Below, piece by piece: positions 20,201-29,391 of a stretch of DNA of 30,762 bases (the first letter of the stretch is position 1; each line of letters begins with the position of its first letter). The stretch is taken from NCBI GenBank assembly GCA_024196135.1, contig JAMQCK010000289.1, positions 1-30,762 on the forward strand, given 5' to 3'. This DNA is from Pleurotus ostreatus/Saccharomyces cerevisiae fusant. Its lineage: Eukaryota > Opisthokonta. The notes under the pieces were generated by a model that did not search any database, was not told the DNA's origin, and worked only from the letters and a program-made list of their open reading frames with translations. The position numbers and the translations under genes were made by a program.

Positions 20201-21888
20201 CTTACTCTTGTTGAACTCATACGCGATATACTTTACGAAGGCGCTCAGCTGCGAGAAGGTCAGTAGGGCTCTCAGGAGGAGAGTAGGCGCACTCACGTCT
20301 ACAGTCCACGCTCCCGAATTTGTGGGGTGGAAGAAGCTCTCCACCGACGCGATCAGCGTCACGAGCGAGTCGAGCGCCTTTGAGCCCGCCAGGTACGTCC
20401 TCCCACGGGAAACGGAGTGGCCTCTGCCCAGCGGCGCGGCAAGGAACTCCTTCAGCGAGCTCGATTGCACCATCGGCGTATTCATGCCAGAGGGTGTCGG
20501 CGTGAACATTGGTGTTGGAGCGTTCGAGGCAGGCGAGGGCATGCTGTCAGGCGCCATGGAGTACACCAGGATGCGAGCGAGCGACGGAATACGCCATGCT
20601 GCTTTCGGCAGGCGGTCTATCTCAAACGCCGCCTGGTTGTCGGCTTGCGGGCCTGTGGTAAGGGAGCCTGCATCTGCTAGTGGGATTTCTGCGGCGCTGG
20701 TCAGTAGTAGCAGATAAGCCACATTCAATCGACTCACCCATCGACACGAGCGTCTTGCACATCACCCACGACCACTGCTGCTCTGTGAAAATACCCACGT
20801 CCTTGTAGATCCCGGACCACACGAAGTTGTCCTCGGGCTCTTCATGCGCCCACTTCGGTCTTCCCTCGCCCTCAGAGAGCGCGTCGTCTGGTACGTCTGT
20901 GATCTTCCGAGGGTCACTGACGGTTGGATCGACGTGCAGCACTGTCAATCTGGAGATGAAGTCCAGCATCCGCTCATCGTAGAGGTATGAATTGACGGAT
21001 TGCCAATGGCGGAAGAGCATGGGAAGATACGCCTGAGGGTGCGACTCGGGAAGGAAAGTGAGGAGCGCATATTGCGACCACAGCACGCTATTCAAGCTCG
21101 TGTTGTTGATGAGCGGGACGAAGGTGTTCAGCATCTCCTCAATTGCCGCCGGGTGGTAAAAGCGGCGGGCATGACTGGCAAGGTACCCCATGCACCATGA
21201 GAGTTGCCTGAACAAGCGTTAGAGTTCGTTCTCATGGTCCTAAGCCTATTCACGCACGTATACTCGAATTGGCGCCTCGCCAAGAACAGGTCTTTACTTA
21301 GTAGGTCGTAGACTGGCTTCCACGGTAGCCGCATGTCCTCGATCGAGAGCTTCTTCTTGGACCGCGTTAATGCCTTGAACGCGTCCGCGCAAAGCGCGAT
21401 GTTGCTTGTGGACATGCCCGGCACGGTGCACAGGTGGTAGTATAGCTTCGCGAGGCGAATGCGCTTCTCCTTCGGGATGGGGTACTTGAGCATCATCCAG
21501 CTTCGGACTGTGAGTGGCCTAGTACACAGGAAGGGGGGACCACGTACTAGGACAGAAGGGAGTCCCACTGCACGAGACCGACATCATAGTCCTTGGCCTC
21601 CACGCACTGGGTGAGGCGGAGCAGGATGAAGTCGAGGATTTCCATCATCTTCGACTCAGGTTCAATGGAATAGGGTAGATTCTTTGCATAGATCTTCAGC
21701 TTGCGGATATAGCGGTCCTCCCCCTCTTCGGGAGGGGAGGCTGGGGGGAGCTCCCCGTCCATACGCGTGTTCCCGTTCGGTTGACCATTCTCTGTCGGTC
21801 GGTCGACGGGGATATGGGGACGCTCGACATTTATGTGCAGACGATCTCGGAGAGTGAGCCCCAAGACTTCTGGTATGGGCGGGGTCAT
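14201..21888 (-). CDS. BLM10: BLM10/PA200 proteasome activator
   Basis: A giant HEAT-repeat protein that caps the 20S proteasome in the nucleus and cytosol and opens its gate with its C-terminus. There are 32 exons and 2022 residues (yeast 2143, human PSME4 1843). Exons, read downwards: 21888-21548, 21500-21258, 21207-20738, 20688-20297, 20248-20206, 20153-19912, 19861-19730, 19682-19340, 19289-18987, 18940-18910, 18858-18671, 18628-18458, 18410-18026, 17978-17792, 17739-17705, 17656-17623, 17571-17380, 17331-17292, 17232-17048, 17000-16839, 16785-16780, 16721-16519, 16471-16230, 16173-15922, 15871-15609, 15556-15275, 15219-15195, 15146-15019, 14969-14760, 14676-14485, 14401-14263 and 14208-14201. 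Family segments include KLYYHLC and LPWKPVYDLL near the N-terminus, KYIAYEFNKRW midway, and near the end RHAAILGICALVDSYPY and KKTHQDTW. It ends SSYYA, the Hb-Tyr-X gate-opening motif. All phases close (6069 nt). Introns are 42-83 nt. Confidence 0.93.
16780..16785 (-). other. 6-nt internal micro-exon of BLM10 (Arg-Tyr)
   Basis: The bases CGATAT are flanked by ctacag on the upstream side and gtaagg on the downstream side. Upstream intron: 16786-16838 (53 nt); downstream intron: 16722-16779 (58 nt). Both are phase 0. Inclusion gives HPTV-RY-YAQRAVMK; skipping deletes two residues and keeps the frame. Confidence 0.8.
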
Positions 21889-22121
21889 GGCGGGAAACAA
21901 GCTTGTCGTGCGCCAGCCAACCCGCACAGTGATTGATGACGGCAGCGAGGAGACGCGCCACAAAGTCTCGGGAACCGCAACCTCCGCCACCACCTGGCCT
22001 CGCGTCAGACACCGACTTCGTCGCAGAGAGCACACTACACAGCGAGAGCACGAGCGAGTAGGATATGAGCGAAAACTAAGTACAATACAATGTCCGAATC
22101 CCGACGCATACAGATAGCGAT

Positions 22122-23160
22122 CTACATGGACGACGAAGCGTACGCTACCGCCGCATCCTGCAACTCAGAGACAGCCCGTTGGCGAACATCCTGCCAGATG
22201 ATGTTCCTCTGCGCCTTGATCTCCCCGAGCCCTTCCCTGATCTCGGCCAACCGTTCAGCATATTCCCGGTTGTCGTCCTGTAACTCGCGCAGAGTTGCTA
22301 GACTCTTCTCTAGGGTGTCCCGCTGAGTGTCTAGACTGGTAAAGTGTGACGGCTCAACGACACCCGGTTGCGACCCGACCAGGAAGAGCTTGTGTGTCGT
22401 GGGGGTGAGGTCGGGAGCGCGCCCATACCGCTTCGCGCGGTCGATCTGGTACTCGGGTACGCCTTCGGTATCTTCTTCCTCCAGCTTCGTCACGGGCAGG
22501 GAGCTGCCCTGCAGTCGATCAGGGTCTTCGCTGATGACCTGCCACAGGCGGCCCAGTGCCCGCTTCATTGTTGCTTCTCCTTCGATTAGGCCATTCGTGA
22601 CGTTCTCGAGCTCTTCGACGAGGCCGGACCGGAAGGTGTGGGTCACAGCCTTGTCCATCACGAACGAAGTGTAGGTGACATGCTCAGCCAGCGGCTGGTC
22701 GTAGGGTGCCACCAGAGGTGGAGAGGGCGTGCGGGAGAGGTGCTCGAGGGAAGGGGGCGGCGATGACGGGCGCGCGTTTTGCTGCATGAGCGTCTTGATG
22801 CGTTTCCTTGCGCGCTCCTCAGTCTACGCATTGTCAGCGACGGCAACAGGTTCGAGCATACTCCACGCACCTGCCAATCGTCCATTTCTGGTCCCCAGGC
22901 TGCAATCTTCCCTCGCCTAACCCAGCGCGCCCCGCGAGTCGACTTGTTACCCCAGTTCCCCAGAGACGACCCAGGCATGATCGTCTCCTCCTCATCCTCC
23001 GTGTCATACCCGTACGACGGGTAGTACCATGAATTCGAATCGCTCAAAGGCAGGGAGGCCCTGTGGTCCTAGGTGAGGGTGGCGCCGTCGAAGGGAGTAG
23101 GAAGGCGTACAGAGGGTCATCCTGCGGGGCTGCACGTCTCTTCTGTCCAGCCATGCTCAT
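22122..23160 (-). CDS. RXT2-like putative Rpd3L-complex subunit
   Basis: Three exons, read downwards: 23160-23111, 23060-22871 and 22823-22122, giving 313 residues. An acidic patch (YDTEDEEET, ~40-48) is followed by GNWGNKSTRGARWVRRGKI (~55-73), which resembles the N-terminal RXT2 domain (asparagine-lysine and Arg-rich 'RGNK' core). Next come WGPEMDDWQ, a basic segment EERARKRIK (nuclear-localisation-like) and a Ser/Pro linker. The C-terminal ~130 residues are helical with a coiled coil (RDTLEKSLATLRELQDD, IREGLGEIKAQR). Yeast RXT2 is part of the Rpd3L histone deacetylase complex. The assignment rests on remembered motif resemblance and is uncertain; 'coiled-coil nuclear protein' is the safe minimum. 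Two in-frame ATGs (23160 and 23154) compete for the start. It lies 233 bp upstream of BLM10 on the same strand. Confidence 0.5.
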
Positions 23161-23422
23161 ACGACTCCCTGAACGAGACTCAGGGCCTTGCGCGACCATA
23201 TGAAGGAAGGACTTGGGGAAAGTGGAGGTGACCTCCAAACTCCAGCGTCGGCGAGCTCGGATTGCGACGGCCCGACCGCCGGACCAGAAATTCTCACGAC
23301 AGGACGCGGTCACGTGTGAGGTGAACGTTCTTTCCCTTTCTCTCAAACTCCCATGATATTGGAACTTTCGCTCTCAAATCGTCTCAAAAGCTTCCTTGCT
23401 ATACTGCACTGACTTCTAATAT

Positions 23423-25075
23423 CTACTCTTGGTTTCTGATAATGACCTTGATCTCCCTACCGCTCCGGACTGCCTCGAACGCGTCGCGACTCTCTCCCAG
23501 CGTGTATTTCTTCGTGATCAAAGGCTTGACGTCGACGACCCCGCGGGCGAGCATGTCGATTGCATTCGGGAAGCAAGATGCAGTGTATCTGGTGATGCCT
23601 GAGAACGGTCAGCTTTGGCTCTCCTCTGCTAGCGTTGGCCGCGTACCCTTCACGTCCAGCTCCTTGGCTGTCACCGCGATCATAGGGAAGATGCTGGTCT
23701 CGACGTGTCCCAAGCCAACCGCAATGTCTACATTGACTGTCAGGTCGGCCATTCCTCTGACTCTGTAAGTGAACTCACAAGTCGCGCCCAGCTTCGCAAT
23801 CGCTACGCCAATCAGGCCGCAATCCTCCGCCCCGCTCGCCTCGATGACACGGTCCACGCCTCCCTCGCCTGCCAGTCCCGCCTGCTCCAAAAACTCCGCC
23901 GCCCTAGCTTGCGCGTGCGTCCACTTGATATCGCCCGGCGTCTGCTCGTGGTCCCCCACCTCGCCGACCTCGCCATCCGCCACGCCCGCTGGGGTAGGGT
24001 CCGAACCTTGCGGGTGAGGCGGCGCGCCCTGCTTTACGGGCTTATCCGACAGCTTCGTGTTCACGAAGACGTGGTCGAAGATAGGCTTTCCGGTGAGTGG
24101 CGAGATGTACTTGCGCGCGAATTCGACGCGCGAGGGGTTGATGTCGCAGGCGATGATGCGGCGCGCGCTGTAGGCGTGCGCGACTGCGCCAGCGATGAGG
24201 CCGATGGGTCCGCAACCACTGTGTCCAGGGTAAGTCACGAGCACGCTGAGGGCTGGGAGAGTAAACTCACAAGATAGCCACCGTCTGATGCGCTCGCAGG
24301 TCGACCCGCTTCCCTATCTGCACGCCAATCGCCAGCGGCTGTATACATCCCGCCTCATCCCACGATACGTGTGCTGGTACGTGCGGCGCCATGTCCGCGG
24401 GAAGAGCGAAGTACCTGGCGCAGTAGCATTAGCGGCCGGCTTCGTTCTTCTATCGTAGTCGGCTGACCTGGATAGCGAACCGACCGACCCTGGGGCACCG
24501 CAGTAGTGCTGGTCTAGAGAGGTGGTAAGCGCGTTGCTTTGCCTGCTGAAGCTAACAGAGCTCACCAGTACAGATATTCATACGCCCATTCTTGCAGTTG
24601 ATGCAGCGACGGCACGGCAAACCAGGTTCGACTGCGAGAACGCGTCGCATCAGCATACTCCCAAACACTACCTTGAGAAACCATCAACTCACCCGCCACC
24701 CTATCTCCCACCTTATGCGTCGTGACCCGATCCCCGACCGCAATAACCTCCCCCGCGCTCTCGTGTCCCATCACCAAGGGCTCGGTCACAGGCCTCCCGC
24801 CAACGCCCCCCGCTAGGTAGTTGTGCAGGTCGGAGCCGCAGATGCGTGTTGCGAAGAACAATGATAAGTGTACTGGATATACACCATCTGAATGGAAAGC
24901 ACTCATCTGTAGCCATCACCTTCACCAAGACACCATCGGGCTGGAGGATCGGGAGCGGCTTGGGCTCGACGGAGATCGACTGCTTCTTGAGCAGCACGCA
25001 GGACGTGTTGGGCGGGAGGTTGAGCGCGGTGACCTGTGGGGGCTGCGTTTTCTCGGGGAAGTGGAAGGAGGACAT
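23423..25075 (-). CDS. Zinc-dependent polyol (sorbitol/xylitol-type) dehydrogenase
   Basis: A medium-chain dehydrogenase, likely oxidising a sugar alcohol with NAD. Eight exons, read downwards: 25075-24907, 24845-24693, 24631-24566, 24513-24468, 24414-24271, 24218-23779, 23727-23647 and 23598-23423, giving 424 residues. Catalytic zinc site: Cys59 (GICGSDLHNY), His84 and Glu85 (GHESAGEV). Structural zinc: Cys114, 117, 120 and 128 (PCRRCINCKNGRMNIC). The Rossmann motif GCGPIG starts at 194, and Asp218 (ACDIN) predicts NAD preference. Two oddities: the usual IEPL glutamate is Gln170 (CIQPLAIGVQ), and a Gly/Pro/acidic insertion of tens of residues follows the cofactor domain start (~245-285), making the protein longer than typical 350-380-residue members. 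Intron 1 appears to be AT-AC, and intron 6 (23728-23778) is in frame without stops. The substrate (xylitol, sorbitol, arabinitol or other) is not determinable here. Confidence 0.88.
23728..23778 (-). other. In-frame, stop-free intron of the dehydrogenase
   Basis: The segment is 51 nt long (17 codons) with gtgagt and tgtag ends and no stop. Splicing gives LGATYIAVGLGHVE, which matches the dehydrogenase fold. Retention inserts 17 unrelated residues after LGAT. The family pattern strongly favours splicing. Confidence 0.85.
24846..24906 (-). other. Putative AT-AC intron in the dehydrogenase
   Basis: On the minus strand the segment reads ATGAGT...CAACAC, 61 nt, with a CTTAT candidate branch site about 18 nt before its end. 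Removing it joins ATG GCT ACA G to GC ATC TGC, giving VLVKVMATGICGSDLHNY, the family-conserved catalytic-Cys region. A conventional GT-AG alternative (24873-24933, also 61 nt, in frame) destroys VLVKVMATG. The donor lacks the U12 consensus and looks like GTGAGT with G1 changed to A. Confidence 0.65.
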
Positions 25076-25299
25076 TGCGTGGTAAGTTTGAGTTGCGTAG
25101 TGAGTTGCTGGCTGGTGAGTGTAGGGTCGATTGGGATGGCTGTTGTCAATGATAGCAACTATAAGTGAGGCAGGGGTCGTCGCGCTGAGTAAGTGACGGG
25201 GAGAGGTAAGGATAGCAAGGGATCCCAAACGCGTGCGATGCGCAAAGTGAATGCACGAGCACGCAAGCGGCGAAGGCGATAAGAGCCCTTAAGATCGTC

Positions 25300-25353
25300 G
25301 ATGAATAGGCCACATGTCGGCGATGAACATGCCTCAGGATAGATGAATAGGCC
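25300..25353. repeat. 12-bp direct repeat GATGAATAGGCC
   Basis: Perfect copies lie at 25300-25311 and 25342-25353, start to start 42 bp, in the dehydrogenase promoter about 225-280 bp upstream of its start codon. They could be binding sites or a chance duplication. Confidence 0.7.
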
Positions 25354-25364
25354 GCACAATAGAT

Positions 25365-25391
25365 CTGGGGTACGGCGGGGTCGGTGCGGGG
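25365..25391 (+). promoter_or_regulatory. Cluster of three CreA/Mig1-like SYGGRG motifs
   Basis: CTGGGG (25365-25370), GCGGGG (25375-25380) and GCGGGG (25386-25391) match the SYGGRG core bound by the fungal carbon-catabolite repressor CreA/Mig1. They start 10 and 11 bp apart, about one helical turn. They lie about 290-316 bp upstream of the polyol dehydrogenase start codon. A short motif in GC-rich DNA can occur by chance. Confidence 0.35.
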
Positions 25392-25619
25392 TCCTACGCT
25401 CGGCCCGTGCCCGCGCAATCCGATCTAACATCGCCCTCATCGGCTGTGTTGACCGACTCGCTGTATCGTCTTACTACCTCCTGAATGATCAACTGCCCTA
25501 CCTCTGAACACCGAATAGGCATCACTCGGTATACCTGCACCTACACGTATATGCTCCCTCTAGTACTGTTGTTATACACTAGCTTTACAAATGGAATATG
25601 TCAGTATGGATCAAGAATC

Positions 25620-27152
25620 TCAAGCGATGTTGAGCGTCGAGCTCTCCAGAGGTTTTGCCTGCTCGACTGGAGGAGGAGCGACCTCCGCGTCCGCGTTCAT
25701 GAATTGCGGCAACTCCTTCCTCGCGACACGCTCCTGCTTGAAGCTCTCCATGCCCTCGAGGCCCCAGCGGTCCATCATGGCCTTGTCCTGGTCCCAAGGG
25801 GAGCCTGCAGAAATGTAAGTATTGCGCGGAATGCAGGTGAGGGGAAGGACAAAGGGAAGGGGGAGACGTACAAGGCGTGGTCAACATCTGCTCCCCAGTG
25901 AAGATAGCATTAGCACCGGCCATAAAGCACATCATCTGCTCCGACTCCGGCATTACATTCCGGCCAGCGGCAATGCGGATGATGGTCGTGGGCATAACTA
26001 TCCTAGCCGTCGCGATCGTGCGCGCGAGGGTGTGGTAGGGGACCATCTGGGGATCGTCAGTCGCGATCGGTGTCGATGAGGGTGGGGTACACGGACCTCG
26101 TTCTTCTCGAGTGGCGTGCCAGGTATGGGGATGAGGGCGTTGACGGGGAAGGACTCTGGGTGCTCGGGCATGCTGTGGAGGTGATGAGCATTTGAGGACG
26201 TTGCGCAGAGGCGGGTGTTGCTCACTTCGCGACCTCCCAGATCAGACCGACGCGGTCCTTGTCGCTCTCGCCAAGACCAAGAATACCACCCGAGCAGACG
26301 CTGATACCCGCATCGCGGACGGCGGAGATCGTGTCCAACCTGTCATCGTACGAGCGAGAGGTGATGACCTAGCGACGGTCTATGAAGGAAAGAAATAAAG
26401 TATATAATGGGACGTACCTCAGGGTAGAACTCGCGCGATGTGTCCAGGTTGTGGTTGTACGCCGTCAGGCCCCTGTCATTATCTCTCAGCTTCCGTTGAG
26501 TGTAGTAGTATCGTCGACGCACGCTTCCTTGAGTTTCCTCGCCTGCTCCGGGCTCAGCATGCCCAGGGTGGTGCAAACCTCCATGCCCATGCCCCTAACC
26601 TCGCGGACCATGGTGAGGATGCGCTCAAAGCCGCGCTTGCGGCCTGCGAGATCGCGCCAGGCGGCACCCATGCAGAAGCGAGTGCTGCCATTAGCCTTTG
26701 CTTTCCGCGCGGCTTCAAGCACAGGCTCCACCTCCAGCAACGGGGATGCCTTCGTCGAGGTGGAGTAGCGGGATGACTGGGAGCAGTAGGAGCCTGATGC
26801 GGTTCTCAGCTTCGATGCCTTCAGTACGGCTTGCACAACGTACAGTTCTCGGAGCATCCACCAGCTAGCATGATGTCAGTACCATGGGGTGCCACATCGG
26901 TTGGGGGAACGCACTCTTGATATTCATGAGCGTGCAGAGCTGCACCTTTCGCGGATCGTTGTGCTCGCGGTGCACCGCTGCCGCGCGAAAGACGAGATCG
27001 AGGAGGGGGGAGTCGTATATGCTCTGGATTTCCTGCTTCGTCCAGTCGTGGCGCGTCACGGCCTTGGGGGTTGGGGGAGCCGTCGACGCATGCGTGGCCA
27101 GGCCGCGACTGGCGACGCGCACAGCGCGGAAGGAGCGCGAGACGGCGAGCAT
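25620..27152 (-). CDS. BIO2: Biotin synthase, mitochondrial
   Basis: This radical-SAM enzyme inserts sulfur into dethiobiotin, the last step of biotin synthesis. Eight exons, read downwards: 27152-26915, 26864-26844 (21 nt), 26793-26523, 26472-26418, 26368-26226, 26172-26097, 26046-25872 and 25804-25620, giving 387 residues. The N-terminus [20 protein letters not shown] is an Arg-rich mitochondrial presequence. The [4Fe-4S] motif CSENCSYC gives Cys83, Cys87 and Cys90, and is split by introns on both sides of exon 2. The sulfur-donating [2Fe-2S] site is complete: Cys127 (FCMGAAWR), Cys160 (EVCTTLG), Cys220 (SVCSGG) and Arg292 (IIRIAAGR). The [14 protein letters not shown] substrate-region motif and the [12 protein letters not shown] loop are present. 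The ~60-residue C-terminal extension after ITGEQ-type helix (here [17 protein letters not shown]) is usual in fungi. All known catalytic residues are intact. Confidence 0.97.
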
Positions 27153-28359
27153 AGGGTGTGGATGGGAGGTAGATGGGTGCAGGAGCCAAGAAGAGCGGGT
27201 AGGGCTGCGGGCCGACTTCCTTCCTCTGAAGTTGAAGCGCCCCAAAGTTCATGTCGTAGATCTGATCGCTCACTGATCGGGCTAGCTGTCCGCGTCGCGT
27301 CGCGTCCACTCACGTCTCTTGAGTTACCATCGCCCTTGGCAGTCCTCGCGCTCTTTCTGCCTTTCTCTGCATGCAAGTCGTGCAGTTACGCGCTATCGCC
27401 GCAACCCTGAATTATTCCGCCTGCCTATCATAGCGTCCGGGCGAGCGCTGCGTACAAACTCTTGGCGTCAACGAGTCCATACGACAAGAGCTCCTCTTTC
27501 TCCACCCCTTAGACTGTCTACGACGGTCAGCCCGACGATCGATCCGAACCGGTGCTTCTTCAGCTCGAAGCGCGATTGGGGAACACAGTCAGCTCAGGCA
27601 ACCTCCCCATCGTTGCGTGCACCATGTCATCTAACGCCAGCGGCTATCAAGCATCCGGGTTACGGTCCGGAGTCCGTTTACCACGATCACAAGGGACGAA
27701 TGTTCAACTTGACGTTGCCTCAAATTCTTTTTCAGTCATGATGACGAGCCCTCGTCTGCGCTCCCCTCCGCCGCCCCTCAACGCGTCACTCCTCCCCTCG
27801 CGATTACACGCGGCACGACCTCTGGCACCGTCATTGATTTTTTTCCACGGTCCATTCTGACGTCAGCTTCGTTTTGACTCCCTACACTCCCTTCGCGCCC
27901 AGGGTGCTCCTGCCACCGCTCCTCGGAACTCCGAGCGGTAGATGAACACGGTAGACGTCGCCCATCTTTCTCGCCAGTCCCTCACAAGTTTAGCGGAGCC
28001 GCGTACGCGGTAAATAGTCATTGAGTATATGGAACTATGATACAAGGCATGCGGAGGTAACGTATGATGCTCGCCTATGGGCAAGGTCATGGGTAAGCTG
28101 AGATGCGGGTCCTACAATTATTGGCTATGCGGCGCGTCTGGTGCTCGTCTCTCGCGCAGAGCTGACGTCGTGCGCGGATATAGGTGATGGTACAATGGCG
28201 TTCGAGTCTTCAGAACGTCCGATGGTGGTTCGCCGACGAACGGCGCGGGTTTATGAAGCGTCGGACTGCTCAGGTGGTCGATAAGTACGACGGCAGCGCA
28301 CGAAGCAAAGGCACGACTCACTCTTCTGCTGCCCCGACTGCGACTTATTCCGTTGCTGC
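27153..28359. other. Large intergenic region, ~1.2 kb, upstream of BIO2
   Basis: This is the promoter side of BIO2 (-) and the 3' flank of the small gene at 28360-28726 (-). The longest frames (27319-27741 on plus, about 140 codons) have no recognisable domain and a composition like shifted UTR sequence. I do not call a gene. A perfect CRE palindrome lies at 27858-27865. Confidence 0.45.
27858..27865. promoter_or_regulatory. CRE palindrome TGACGTCA
   Basis: It is a perfect 8-bp ATF/CREB-type site about 700 bp upstream of the BIO2 start codon. A half-matching TGACGTCG occurs near 28163. bZIP factors of the Atf1 type bind this element in fungi. Function here is inference. Confidence 0.35.
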
Positions 28360-28726
28360 TCAGAGCTTTCTCCGTAGTGAGCGCGATACCCTCTCCCAGA
28401 CGCCTGATCCTGTTGGCCTTGTTAAACGCAAAGCGAAGAACGAGGGAACATGAATTCTGCGGGAAATAGGTGTGGGAGTGCCACTTACCGTCCTCTGCGT
28501 CGCTCCGGCCTCGTCGACTGGGGGACTGCGCGCTTTCCGACGACAGCTTCGTCCTCGCCATCTTCTTCTCTAGCTCTGTCGTGTCGGCGTCTAGCTGCTC
28601 CTGCTTCGCGCGCATGGCGTTCCATTGGCGTATCGTGTGCTCTGCAATCTCCTGGGAATATTTGCGCAGCCGGACCTCGTACGCGGTCGGGTCCTCGTAG
28701 CTGCTGGAATCTGAGAGGGCGGACAT
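28360..28726 (-). CDS. Small coiled-coil hypothetical protein
   Basis: Two exons, read downwards: 28726-28489 and 28409-28360, joined over a 79-nt intron (gtaagt...ccaacag) to give 95 residues. The first ~60 residues (YEDPTAYEVRLRKYSQEIAEHTIRQ and following) are charged and helical with a heptad-like pattern. A Ser/Arg linker follows, and the spliced end is amphipathic and basic (GVWERVSRSLRRKL). I do not recognise the family. The ORF without splicing ends soon after the donor, and an alternative acceptor 30 nt closer gives a less convincing tail. Its start codon faces that of the small plus-strand gene at 29102, 375 bp away. Confidence 0.5.
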
Positions 28727-29101
28727 GTCGGGTGGCAGGGGGCGGTGGTGTACGGGAAGTATGGGCGAGGGCGTACGACGATGAGTGGCGTTGTGTGTGG
28801 GGAAAACAACATTCTGGCCCTATGCTTATATAGGCAGCGAAGCGCCTGACTGACGACAATCCGGTGCGTAAGAGGGCTCCAATCCGCGTCTTTGGTGGCG
28901 CCTCGAGCGTGTCCAATTGGGGATCTCGGCATCATCCCGCCACGTGGCACGGAGCGGGAGCTTTTGAGCAACCTCCGAAAGGCGATTCCGTGGCCTCGAC
29001 TGGGTCCATTCTATGACCAAGCTCTCGCTCATATCCTTTATTCGTCCAGTGGCATTCTCCGAGGCACTCTGGGTCATCGCTTCGTCGCCTGAGGTCTCAA
29101 C
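28727..29101. other. Divergent intergenic region, 375 bp
   Basis: It lies between the start codons of two small hypothetical genes that point away from each other. A TATATA-like run (TGCTTATATAGGCAG, around 28820-28834) lies roughly 100 bp upstream of the minus-strand start and is a candidate TATA element for that gene. Confidence 0.4.
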
Positions 29102-29391
29102 ATGACCGACTGCGATGGTATGTCAGCGTAAGCGAAAGGATGCGAATAAACGAAATACTCCCTTCATCGTCAGGGGATGACGACAGTAATTTTACTGACG
29201 CTGGGCGTCGTCGCTTGAGTACAGAGGCCCCAGCGCCAACAGCCAAGAAGACTGATGTCTGGGAGCTCCGGCCCAAAGGCGCCCCACGCCTCTTCTTCCG
29301 AGAGCCTAATGCTTTATTGAACTCCCTTTCAATTGAGTCGCTAGACGCGGAGTATAACACACAGCTGAACTTTGTCCAAGGACGGCAATGA
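29102..29391 (+). CDS. Small hypothetical protein
   Basis: Two exons, 29102-29117 (16 nt) and 29174-29391, are joined over a 56-nt intron with strong signals (gtatgt...cgtcag), giving 77 residues. The product starts MTDCDGDDDSNFT, has a Pro/Ala/Lys linker, then WELRPKGAPRLFF and a helical, mildly amphipathic end (NALLNSLSIESLDAEYNTQL). There is an A at -3 of the ATG. Without the first exon, a different ATG at 29140 could start the same frame. No family is recognised, and it may be a lineage-specific protein or a chance model. Confidence 0.35.

Larger units (their letters stand above)
25076..25619. other. Intergenic region, 544 bp, upstream of the dehydrogenase
   Basis: It lies between BIO2 and the dehydrogenase, both on the minus strand, so it contains the BIO2 3' flank and the dehydrogenase promoter. 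It holds a 12-bp direct repeat and a cluster of CreA/Mig1-like motifs, listed separately. I see no gene. Confidence 0.5.

Noticed and set aside
23705..24277. 190-codon plus-strand frame over the dehydrogenase
   Set aside because: It is the Arg-rich complement of a conserved Rossmann-fold exon, a typical shadow in GC-rich coding DNA.
24873..24933. GT-AG intron in the dehydrogenase
   Set aside because: In frame but removes the conserved VLVKVMATG; that sequence would not be expected inside an intron by chance. Kept as the rival to the AT-AC model.
27319..27741. 140-codon plus-strand frame upstream of BIO2
   Set aside because: No domain, no coherent splice partners, composition like UTR sequence; an overlapping frame is equally open.
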